Origin: Prorocentrum cordatum
Taxonomy: Eukaryota > Sar > Dinophyceae > Prorocentrales > Prorocentraceae
Reading direction: 5' to 3'
Assembly (NCBI GenBank): GCA_963575745.1
Contig: CAUYUJ010019082.1
Span: 571,626 to 635,625 of the forward strand
Length of the DNA stretch: 64,000 nt
Of the stretch, positions 1 through 8,720 are shown one piece after another. How positions within the stretch are numbered: position 1 is the first letter of the stretch; every line of letters begins with the position of its first letter. The notes beneath the pieces are model-generated. The model was given only the letters and a program-made list of their open reading frames with translations. It was not told the DNA's origin and ran no database searches. The translations under genes and the position numbers were made by a program.

Positions 1-1950
1 GGGCTCTCGACCCGTTCCCCGTGGCTAAATTGTCACCCTGAGTGGTGTTCTGGCGATCCTTGGACCGGAAAGGGGGACGAAAACGTAGAACAACTGGCCG
101 ATGCGATCTGTTTGCGACGTCCGGATCCGCTGGGGAGAAGCGGGAGATGGGCGACGAGGGGGAACCAGTGCCCGGCCGCGAGAGAGCCGCGCGCCCGCGG
201 AGGCTCCTCGGCGCTGAGGCCCGCGGACGGCACGAAAACTGGCGCCTGCGGCGGGCGGCAAAGGGGCGAATCGAGCTTCGAGAACCGAGCATTCTGGTGT
301 TGTTGCGTGAATTGGAGCCTCCATGAAGAAACCCATCATCATGGCTGGATCCCCATTCGAAATTCTGTCCAAACCTCACCCGCAGAAAAGGTCTGGGGGT
401 CGGCTTTTGAGGGAGGGGCCAGACATCTGGCGGATTCTTTTCTTCAATCCCAACACTTGTCCTCAATCTCAGCCTCTGGAGGCCGTTTCGCGCCCAGGGA
501 GCATCACGAATGATTCCGGGACCGAAAGTTGCCCTTGGGAGGTGGCTGGGTCCTCTGGGACCGCGGACTGAGCAAATCACATCGTCGGGTGTCTGGGAAC
601 GGGAGAGGGCTCTCATATTTGTCCGTGTCACGAGAAGCCAAGACGGCTAGTTGTTCATCGATCTGGGCCACTGGAGGCCCGTTCCTGGCCCTTCGACCGC
701 CAGGAAACGATCCAGAATGAAAAACCAGCCCCAAGGAGGGTGCCGAGAGCCATGAGGGCTCGCGCCACAATGAGGCGTCGCGAAGTCTGGAGGGACTAGC
801 ACATGGTGCAGCTGCGAAAGCTCCTCCTTGAGGATCGAAAACATCCATTTGGGAGGTCGAACCTGGCTGCGCTTGGGAACAACATAAACGCCTCCAGAAT
901 GAAGGGTCTTCCGGAGTGGAGGTCGAACCTCGAGCTCGCAACGGCGAAAAGCTCATCCGCCTCTCTCCATTCCGTCACGGCCACGGAGGCCCCATACGGC
1001 AGCACTCCCGCCTCCTCGAGGGGACTTGAATGGTAGACAGAACACGTGCCTCTCGTCCAACCCCCCAGCCTTCCCATTCACCCTGGTTCTCTACTGGCCT
1101 CCTGTTTCAACCACTTGGGAGACAACTTCTAGTCCTGGGCCCATTGCTGGCGGCCCCGAATGAGGGGGCCAACCCCGAAAATTGAGATCAAAGAAACACC
1201 GCTGGTGCCGGAAAAACATCTGACGCGAATGACATGGTTTGGGATCTTTCCGCTCCGCGAATCGGGGCAGAAACAGGTCCTGGATTCCAAGGCCCTTCCT
1301 TAGGAACAGCTTCTCATCCTGGGCTGACAATTAACGGTCTCCGGGTCCTGGGAGCCAGAAAAAGGCGGAGAGCCCCTAGGACCCCTTTCCGCCAGGACTC
1401 TTTTTCTTCACGGCGCCCGTGAGACACCACCCACGGGCCCCAAACCCCTCCAAGGGCGCGACTTTGGCAGAATCTGGATGGAGAATCCAGCCGTAGCGAC
1501 GAGAACCATCCCGGAGACTCAAAAGCGCCCCAAAACTTCCACCCTCAATCGAAGCCACGAAGGACTTTCGGCTAGACGAAAGGGTGATTCTAGCGTTGGT
1601 GCGTGGCCTGCAAATCGTTGCATGCGATGCGACAGTAGCGGCCTGCGTGCTGGGGGTTCGGCTGCCCGCGCCCCCCGAGAGCCGCACACTAAAGGTCACC
1701 CAGGCAAAGGGTCACTTCTACGTGTAGCCGGAGGCATGCAGGGCTCCCTGCCCCCCCGCAGATCCCCCGCGGTGCCACCAGGACGCCCCCAATGCCACAG
1801 CGGGCCGCGGGGGCCTCGGACGACATGGCCATTGGCGGCTGGGCGCCGAGCGCGAGCGCCTCTCGCGTGGGGGAACGCGTCGTGGCTTGGGGGACACAGG
1901 AAGGATCGAGGAGCATCCGGGGACAAAGGAGGACCGAGGAGGTCCGAAGA
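1..1950. other. No recognisable gene
   Basis: I see no family signature on either strand. Several open frames of 60-230 codons exist, but they overlap in different frames, carry no domain motif and end in low-complexity sequence. The DNA is moderately GC-rich with short homopurine stretches. It could be decayed retroelement or intergenic sequence. Confidence 0.5.
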
Positions 1951-1954
1951 TCGA

Positions 1955-2160
1955 GGGTTCTTCTGTTCCTCTTCCTCTTCCTCCTCCTCCTCCTCCTGCT
2001 CTTCCTCCTCCTCCTCTTCCTCCTCTTCCTGCTCCTGCTCATGCTCCTCCTCCTCCTCTTCCTCCTTCCACTGGTCCTCCTCTTACTGCTCCTCCTCCTC
2101 CTCCTCCTCCTCATGCTCCTCCTCCTCCTCCTCTTCCTCCTCCTCCTCCTCCTCCTATGA
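1955..2160 (+). repeat. (TCC)n / (CTC)n microsatellite
   Basis: About 200 bases of nearly pure pyrimidine triplets with occasional T or A interruptions. All frames are open through it, producing artefactual poly-Ser, poly-Leu or poly-Pro ORFs. Confidence 0.95.
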
Positions 2161-2254
2161 CAATGCACATAGCTGATGTTGGCGCGGCCCCACATTACCC
2201 GAACGCCTCGTACAAAAAGGCGCGTCAGGCGGGGCGGCGGAAGGATGAAACAGG

Positions 2255-2450
2255 ATCGGGGGGGAGCGAAAATGCAGTGGAGGATCGAGGTTCGATGAAG
2301 ATCGAGGATCGAGGACAATCGACGATGGAGGATCGAGGGGATCTAAAAGGATCGAGGAGGAACGTACATCGAGGATGATCGAGAAGAACCGAGGAAGATC
2401 GATTATAAAGGATGATCGACCATCTAAGAACTTCTGCAGATCGACGAGGA
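2255..2450 (+). repeat. GATCGAGG-type minisatellite
   Basis: Degenerate short repeats built around GATCGAGGA, each 10-20 bases. The same family reappears at 24380-24780; in both places it lies beside a TCC tract, suggesting a dispersed compound repeat. Confidence 0.8.
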
Positions 2451-2477
2451 ACGGAAGAGACACGGGGCTTCCTCCCT

Positions 2478-2632
2478 CCTCCTCCTCCTCCTCCTCCTCC
2501 TCCTCCCTCTTTCCTTCCTTCCTTTCTGCCTTCAACATGTCCTTCTTTCCTTATTTCGTTCCTTCTTTCCTTCCTTCCCTCTCTCCTTCCTTCCTTCTTT
2601 CCTTCTTTCCTTCCTTCTCCTCCCCCTCCTCC
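2478..2632 (+). repeat. (CTC)n and (CCTT)n tract
   Basis: A (CTC)n run of about 35 bases is followed by about 110 bases of TTCC/CTTT tetranucleotide repeats and a short CTCC run. The following ~500 bases (2633-3140) contain GC-rich sequence with no recognisable gene. Confidence 0.9.
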
Positions 2633-3144
2633 TGCGGAATCCGCAACCCCGTCGCACAACCAATTTCAAGGCGCGCGTCCAGCGTGGCTGGGCGCGTCGC
2701 GGCCGGTTGTTCACTCCCCACAAAAAAGAAGAAAGGGGCGTGCCCATCTGATAACTCTTCCTCGGCGCCTAAATTCAATGGGCGGTGCCGCTCCGCCTGG
2801 GCGTCGGCCGCGCGGCGCACCCCTTAAAAAGCGGCAGCAGGGAAGGGGGGGGGAACGGGGAAGGGGGGTAGGAGAAACGACAAGGCGGAAGAAACGGGGC
2901 CGCGGCCGCGCGGCGCCAGCCACCCCGCACAACCGCCAGGCGCCGCGTGCAGCCGCTGGAGGCAAGCAGCAGGGAGGGACAGGAGGGGGGAGGAGCGAAG
3001 GTAAGACGAAGCGCAACATGCCAGAAGGATAACGGGAAAAAGGGGGCGGAGGGCGGCAGAAACTGGCAATTGCGAAACGGGCGAGACGGCGACTCGAAAT
3101 AGCCAAAACACGACTACGGAGGCGACAGAGGCCAAAACGACTAC

Positions 3145-3245
3145 GGGGGCGGGAAGGGGAGGAGGAGGAGGAGGAGGAGGAGGAGGAGGAGGAGGAGGAA
3201 GAGGAGCAGTAGGAGGAGGAGGAGGAAGAGGCATAGGCGGAGGCG
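3145..3245 (+). repeat. (GGA)n microsatellite
   Basis: Roughly 90 bases of GGA triplets directly outside the left arm of the large inverted repeat. The right arm has the complementary TCC tract outside it (24203-24255), so the tract may belong to the repeated unit. Confidence 0.9.
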
Positions 3246-4090
3246 GAGGAGGAGGACCAGTGTAAAACCAAGAGTCATCAATGGTGTTGGAATTAACCCT
3301 CCCTCAAAGCTCCCACTTCATAGGTCCCCACTGAGGGAACTTCCTCGTTGGAAGACAAGCGCTTGAAGATCTTAAATCATAATGAAACATTGTTTTCGGG
3401 ATTTCCACGCCACGTATCAACCTGACTGCTGCGTCTTGACGATCCGGAATCGTGCCAGAGCGCCACCTTTGCGACTTCGACACCGCGGATCAACATAGCT
3501 GTTGCACCCGCATAATTCTGAATCCTTCCCAAACACCATTTCTGGTACGTTGATCATGGGAATCCGTGAAACTCTGGCAAATGTTGAAAACGAATGTACG
3601 AGGCGCTCACGCCAGAGCCATATTTTGAAAAGGAACCGCCCTCAATCCGTGAAGCTCTTACAAATTTTTAAAACTAATGTGCGCGGCGCTCAGGCCAGAA
3701 CCACATGTTGAAAACCACCCGCCCTCAATCCGTGAGACTCTTGCAATTGTTTAAAACGAATGCGCGCGGCGCTAAGGCGAGAACCGCATTTTGAAAACGG
3801 CCCGCCCTCAATCCGTGAAGCTCTTGCAAACTTTGATGAGTGTGCGCGGCGCTAAGGCGAGAGCCACATTTGGAAAACAAGCCGCCCTGGATCCGTGAAA
3901 CTCTTGCACATTGTTACAGCGAGTGTGCACGGCGCTATGGCGAGAGCCTCACTTTGAAAGGGACCCGCCCTCCATATGTGAAACTGCTGCCACTTCTTAA
4001 GCTTCAGAATCATAAATGGTGAGGGAGTCTCAGGCGAAACGCCCGGCCCGCCTTAAAAACTGGCCTCGGGGTGCGACAGGGAGGCGTCAT
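3246..4090 (+). repeat. Left arm of a large inverted repeat
   Basis: Matches the reverse complement of 23440-24210 along its whole length. The outer edge begins CCAGTGTAAAACC; the inner edge carries GCGAAACGCCCGGCC. The core (about 3540-3980) is a tandem array of five or six ~79-bp units built on 'CCGCCCTCAATCCGTGAAG' and 'GTGCGCGGCGCTAAGGCGAG'. Divergence between arms is visible, so this is an old pair. It could be two copies of one repeat family in opposite orientation, or the long terminal inverted repeats of a very large element. No coding signal. Confidence 0.8.
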
Positions 4091-4104
4091 CTATAAAGGA
4101 GAAG

Positions 4105-4250
4105 AAATGGAGGAAGAGGAGGAGGAGGAAGAGGAGGAGGAGGAGGAGTAGAAGGAGGAGGGGGAGGAGGAGGAGGAGGAAGAGCAGGAGGAGGAGGAGG
4201 AGGAGGAGGAGGAAGAGGAGGAGGAGGAGGAGGACGAGGACAGGCGAGTC
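4105..4250 (+). repeat. (GGA)n microsatellite
   Basis: Purine triplet tract of about 145 bases just inside the left inverted-repeat arm, with GAA and GTA interruptions. Confidence 0.95.
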
Positions 4251-4299
4251 ACTGGCAGGACGGCGCCGTCCGCGCCTGCGGGCCGCCTCAGAAGAGTGC

Positions 4300-4888
4300 G
4301 CGCAGCTCAGGGCAACCGTGTGCCACTCCTCCCGCGGCCAACCGCCCCTGCCCCGGCCCCCCTGGCCATCAGCGCGACGGAGTCGCGCATGCGGTCTTCG
4401 TCGCCGCCGCAGCGGCGGCGGAGGAAAGCGGAGGCGGCCCCCATGCAGCCGGCGGCCATGAGCTCCTCGTGCAGGCGGCCGATTCCGCCAGGAGCGGCAG
4501 CAGGCGCCGCAGGGCCGGGGGCCAGGACGCCTCGGCGCCCCCCGCCTCGCCGCCGTGGCCCCTGGCCACCAGGCGGGGCGTCCGCCGCTGGAACGCGAGG
4601 TGGTACGCCTGTGCCTCCGTCGCCGCCATCACCATCAAGACCTGCAACCGCGGCACGGGCAGCTCGAAGCTCGGCCTCGAGCAATATCGCCGCCGCGGCA
4701 CGCACGATGCCCTCCGCGCAGCGTAGCAGCCGAGCCGCGAACGCACCCCGCGCCAGGCCAACAGCGCCATGCACCGCCAGCGCGGCCCCGCGGGCCGCAG
4801 CCAGCGTTGCGCGGCGAGCCGTCGCCGCCGCCATCGGAGGCCCGCGGCGGGCCAGGGGCCCAGCGGCGGCGAGCTCGACGCGGACACG
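4300..4888 (-). pseudogene. GC-rich SL-tagged remnant
   Basis: On the minus strand this very GC-rich stretch follows directly on a partial spliced-leader sequence (4889-4907), as the 5' end of a trans-spliced mRNA copied back into the genome would. Two frames are open: one (4307 to beyond 4888) is Ala/Gly/Arg-rich, the other (4369-4899) contains a more protein-like stretch around LQVLMVMAATEAQAYHLAFQ. I cannot tell which frame was coding and recognise no domain. The GC-rich composition is typical of dinoflagellate host genes and unlike the AT-richer retroelements here. Confidence 0.35.
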
Positions 4889-4907
4889 GCTTGAGCCAAA
4901 ATGGCTC
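4889..4907 (-). other. Partial spliced-leader relic
   Basis: The minus strand reads GGAGCCATTTTGGCTCAAG, matching the last 16 bases (GCCATTTTGGCTCAAG) of the dinoflagellate SL; the first bases of the leader are lost or mutated. Confidence 0.7.
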
Positions 4908-4909
4908 CA

Positions 4910-5060
4910 GAGGAGGAGGGAGGTGGAGGAGGAGGAGGAGGAGAAGGAGGAGGAGAAGGAGGAGAAGGAGGAGGAGGAGGGAGGAAGGAGGAGGGAGGAG
5001 GGAGGAGGGAGGAGGGAGGAGGGAGGAGGGAGAAGGGAGGAGGGAGGAGGGAGGGAGGGA
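4910..5060 (+). repeat. (GGA)n / (GGGA)n microsatellite
   Basis: GGA and GGGA repeats of about 150 bases, starting directly at the SL relic. The remaining sequence to 5350 is pyrimidine-rich and shows no gene. Confidence 0.95.
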
Positions 5061-5354
5061 GCCCGACGACGAGCCGCGCCCACTGCCCGACCCCCTGGCC
5101 GCCCCCCGCCCTGCCCGCCCCCCCTCCCTGCTTTGCCTGTCCCCTTTGGCCGGTCGCCCTTGCATGCGGTTTTTCTTTCCCTATTCGTCCCTTTCTTTCC
5201 TCTCATCTAATGTTGTGTTGGACTTTACTCGCTGGGCCTTCGTAGGAGTAACTCGCGCCTTTTAATTCAAAGCCCCCCCTGTGTCCCCACGGGTCCCCTT
5301 GGCGAATGGGGAGGGGGGGCCAACTCTGGCGCCTGTGGGTCTTTCCGCCAGGAG

Positions 5355-5487
5355 GGAGGGAGGGGGAGAACGAGGAGGAGGAGGAGGAGGACGAGGATGA
5401 GGAGGAGGAGGAGGAGGAGGAAGAGGAAGAAGAAGAGGAGGAGGAGGCGGAGGAGGCGGAGGAGGAGGAGGAGGAGGGGGGAGGTAG
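5355..5487 (+). repeat. (GGA)n microsatellite flanking LINE-A
   Basis: GGA tract ending at the spliced leader that opens LINE-A. A similar GGA tract follows the 3' end of the element (13350-13470), consistent with insertion into a microsatellite. Confidence 0.9.
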
Positions 5488-5509
5488 TCCGTAGCCATTT
5501 TGGCTCAAG
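5488..5509 (+). other. Complete dinoflagellate spliced leader
   Basis: T-C followed by CGTAGCCATTTTGGCTCAAG, the full 22-nt dinoflagellate SL. It is followed by GTTTGGGCTCCAACG, which resembles a second, decayed copy of the SL 3' half. In mRNA this leader is added by trans-splicing, so its genomic presence at the start of LINE-A indicates reintegration of a trans-spliced transcript. Confidence 0.9.
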
Positions 5510-5757
5510 GTTTGGGCTCCAACGCCTGGCAATCACCGATCCCACAGCTTGGTGTGATTGGCCAGGTGCAGCTCGGACCTCAGGCGTGTTCGCCGCGAAT
5601 TTTTCTCCTGTACACCCGTACCATCACGGCAGGCCGACGAGAAGTGCCAGAGCCAGCCTGGCACAGACGGCTACGTCAGCAGCGTGCGAAGGCACGTTTA
5701 TTGCTACGACTTGCCCAGGCGACAGATCTACTACGGAGACATCACTCAGCCCAAAAG

Positions 5758-6009
5758 ATGAGTTCCCATTGGACATGCAGCAAGTGCAAGAAGAACATAC
5801 CCAATCACAAATGGTTTTGCGCATGTGGCAACAAATGGGGGGACAAAACGACAAGGCCCAGATCCAAAGGCAGAAGGTGGGACATTCCTGTCAACTCCCA
5901 ACAAGTATCGAGGGCGCAACAGCTGGAGCTAGGAAGAATTGCTGGCAAGATCCTTCAGGCCACACCAGAGACAGCATACAATCATCCGAAGTATTCTCAG
6001 CCGCCATAA
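5758..6009 (+). CDS. LINE-A ORF1, zinc-ribbon N-terminal part
   Basis: Starts at the ATG of MSSHWTCSKC. A CxxC pair (residues 7 and 10) and a C-A-C-G pair about twelve residues later form a small zinc ribbon, plausible as a nucleic-acid-binding segment of a LINE ORF1 protein. It stops at a double stop TAATAA (6007-6012), after which the same frame stays open into the coiled-coil ORF at 6043. The two were therefore probably one ORF1, unless this is a genuinely separate small protein. It lies about 250 bases after the SL, which acts as the leader of the transcript. Confidence 0.55.
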   Translation: MSSHWTCSKCKKNIPNHKWFCACGNKWGDKTTRPRSKGRRWDIPVNSQQVSRAQQLELGRIAGKILQATPETAYNHPKYSQPP

Positions 6010-6042
6010 TAACCAGATCTTCAGCCATTATTCAGGGCAGAA

Positions 6043-7164
6043 ATGAAGAAACAGATCACGTCACTGGCGGCCCTCATCAAAGCCAGCCGTTACGCAGGAA
6101 AAGAAGACCCGATTGCCGCGGAGGAGATTGCAGTATACAAGTTCATGGTCGCCCAAATGGAGCCCCTCGACAAGCAGATCGCAGGTGTCAAAATCATGAT
6201 CGAAAGAAAGGCCGCCAGAGCAGCAGAGGTGCAGAAGAGGATGACAGAGCAACAGGAGGAGGCCGACACATTACTCTACGATGCAGAATCTCTCAAACAG
6301 ACATTGGAGCAGCTCACCCAGGAAAAGGAGACGGAGAAGGACGCAGGCATGGGCGAGGCTCCAAGCCCACCCATACGCGCCAGGCCGACAATGGTCGGGT
6401 CAGCTTCTATGCCTTTCTGTTCTGCATCTGCATCAGCTGCGCCCATGCAGCCAGTCCTCAGCACGGTCCAGAGCACCCAGCAGCACCAGCGGGCCCAGGA
6501 CGACATGACCAAACAAATGTTGGATTACATGGCATACAACAGCTCCATGCTGGCAGCTTTGCAGAAACAGTACCGACACCCGCCGCAGTCCGTGGGGTTT
6601 ACTATGAGCACGGAGGCGCCGCTGTCACCAACGCCGGTTGCGTCGTCGCCTCCTTTTGCCCCAGCCTCCCCCACGGCTCCAACGGTACCAGGATCACCGA
6701 CATCACAGGTCCTGGCAATGGCATGGTCGCCATCAAAGGGAAAAGGCAAGAGTTCCGAAGCTGGCAGCCCATACCCTACGGAGACCCCGCCGCTCACGGC
6801 AAAGCAGATGGCAATGATCAGCCCCACGCAGGAGATGACGCAGGACATCGAGCACATACCAGGACCGACGGGTGCACACCCTGGAGCTCCTTCACTACAG
6901 GCCGTGGAAGCTATGGCAGCAGCATGCGTGGAATTGGCCACGTCGCATCCAGAGCTGATCCCATCGTCTCCGGCGGAAGCGATTACACAGCCGACGGCCA
7001 TGCACCCTCAGTCCGTGCCGCAGGCCATGGGCCCACAAGGGTCAGCTGCGGCAGCAGCAGCCGAGAAGCGCACGGCCAGCGACCGTGGCATGGAGGCGCA
7101 AGGCCTCTCGCCGCCAAGGAAGGAGCTGAAGGACGACTTGTACGAGATCGGACTAGACGCATAA
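6043..7164 (+). CDS. LINE-A ORF1, coiled-coil nucleic-acid-binding part
   Basis: Codes for 373 residues in the same frame as the zinc-ribbon ORF upstream. Residues about 1-100 are rich in Glu, Lys, Gln and Leu with heptad spacing, predicting a coiled coil. The remainder is a low-complexity Pro/Ser/Thr/Ala linker ending in a basic tail and KELKDDLYEIGLDA. The position before ORF2 and this composition fit a LINE ORF1 (RNA-binding, trimerising) protein, but no RRM or CCHC knuckle is seen. The ORF2 frame is also open across the junction, so an ORF1-ORF2 frameshift fusion is possible. Stop is TAA at 7162. Confidence 0.6.
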   Translation: MKKQITSLAALIKASRYAGKEDPIAAEEIAVYKFMVAQMEPLDKQIAGVKIMIERKAARAAEVQKRMTEQQEEADTLLYDAESLKQTLEQLTQEKETEKDAGMGEAPSPPIRARPTMVGSASMPFCSASASAAPMQPVLSTVQSTQQHQRAQDDMTKQMLDYMAYNSSMLAALQKQYRHPPQSVGFTMSTEAPLSPTPVASSPPFAPASPTAPTVPGSPTSQVLAMAWSPSKGKGKSSEAGSPYPTETPPLTAKQMAMISPTQEMTQDIEHIPGPTGAHPGAPSLQAVEAMAAACVELATSHPELIPSSPAEAITQPTAMHPQSVPQAMGPQGSAAAAAAEKRTASDRGMEAQGLSPPRKELKDDLYEIGLDA

Positions 7165-8720
7165 GGCGTGGCTGGGACCCCCCAGCTAAAGTGGGATGGG
7201 GAACGGTTGAATATCTGGCGTACCACGTTGATAGCGACGAGAGCATTGTTGACAATGGCAGGCCAGGGACCTACGCGTTCACCATCCCCAGCACAGAATT
7301 CGACATCAATACTGACCTCGAGGAGCGCAGCCGCGCCTCAGCACCCTCTATGCCGAGAGGGTTGGGATACTTGAGTACGCTAAATGGTGAATGCAGCGAC
7401 CAGCAAGTTGTTATTCCCAGCAGCACAGATCCATACATGCATGAGGATCCTGTGCACAGTTCCCAGTCAGCTTCAAGCACCAGACTCAGCCAGGCTGAAA
7501 TGATGGCGCAGGAGCTCAATCATACGTTTATTCGCATGCAGCTTGCCCCGACCATGGGAGTACCTGTGCAGCTCAGATTGGCAAGTTTGCTCGAAGCAGC
7601 AGACAGCCAGAACCTGACGGCCACTGACTGTACCATCGGGGACTCGGACCGCGTCCTGCGCGCCATCATGCAGCACGCGAACTACTTCACGCTAGAGACC
7701 TCCTTTGTAGGGGTCAAGCTGCATCAGGCGGCGCAGTTTGCACTAGATGTTTCACTGCCGTTGTTGGGGAGCCCGCGGCACATTCAGCTATGCACCGATG
7801 GTTCTTTCAAAGATTTCAATAACAGTTCATGGGCTTTTGCAGCGGTGGCTCTTGGAGAATCGGGTTCAGTATCCTTTCTTGGGTTTGTGAAAGGCTATAT
7901 CTCCGACACCTCCGCTATCCCCTTGGACCCGTCCATATGGAAAGACACCATCATATCTAGCACGACGGTGGAGCTCTTTGGGATACTCTGGGCCTCCATC
8001 TGGGCACTAGGCTATTTTGCCGTTCAGTTGGAACATCCTGAACTCAGCCTACCTGCCTTCACCATCTTCTCAGACTCTACATCAGCAACCGGACTAGCTA
8101 ATGGGGAGTTCGGGGCCTCCAACAACCAGGATCTGGCCGCTCTGACGCATCATGTGTTTATGTTAGCCAAATCGACCCTGGGGATGAATATTGTGCACGT
8201 TAGAGGACACGCCAACAACCCGTGGAACGAGCTGGCAGATAGTCTAGCGAAATCCGAGGACGCCAAAGTCACCAGGTACCAGGACTTCCTGATTAATGAG
8301 CTCCGCTACTCGCCCGCCCTAGACTGGTGTTGGACCAAGTTCGCCACTCCCAGCATGCTCGCGGCGTATCCTTTTTCCCCAGAGGCAGGTGGCAAGTTTA
8401 CGCTACCGCACAAGGAGGTACGATGCGATGAACCTCCCTTTGAGCAAGGCATGTCCTCGACCAAGAGCAAGGCGAGGATCACGTTCAATTTTAAGGTCAT
8501 GACGTACAATGCATGCTCAGCGCTGGACAGGGAGCCTGGGACCACGGGGACTAAAGGGCACCGAACAGGAGACCTCATCAGGAACCAGATCCTTGCCCAG
8601 GACTACCTCCTCGTGGGCATCCAGGAAGCCAGGAATGTCTCGGGCAAGAGGACCTCCAAGGGATTCATCATCTTGGCCTCGGGGGCTCAAAAAGGCAATC
8701 TGGGTTGCGAGCTTTTGGGT
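7165..8720 (+). pseudogene. LINE-A ORF2 part 1: RNase H and start of endonuclease
   Basis: The frame is open through this region; the first ATG is at 7350. A canonical RNase HI domain is readable in order: Asp in QLCTDGSF (about 7797), Glu in TTVELFGILWAS (about 7970), Asp in IFSDSTSATG (about 8075) and Asp in GHANNPWNELADSLAK (about 8240), so all four catalytic acids are present. From about 8490 the EEP endonuclease begins (FKVMTYNACSAL, then the Glu of LLVGIQEA). The frame is lost at a T run (8717-8720), where one extra T turns GCELWVS into GCELLGL. The domain order RNase H then endonuclease is unusual. Confidence 0.75.

Noticed and set aside
1478-2176. 232-codon ORF ending in poly-Ser
   Set aside because: No domain, its C-terminal part is a microsatellite, and other frames are equally open.
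3540-3980. CRISPR array
   Set aside because: Regularly spaced repeats of about 79 bp, but the whole unit is repeated with no unique spacers, in a eukaryotic context, and no cas genes exist.
5488-5560. SL RNA gene at 5488
   Set aside because: The leader is followed by GT, as in a donor site, but the following sequence is the leader of an RT-encoding element and includes a second decayed SL, so a retroposed trans-spliced RNA fits better. No tandem SL RNA array is present.
5397-7164. First ~590 codons of the long frame 5397-8891
   Set aside because: This part overlaps ORF1 in another frame, starts in a GGA tract and has no domain; only the part after about 7165 (RNase H, endonuclease) is supported.
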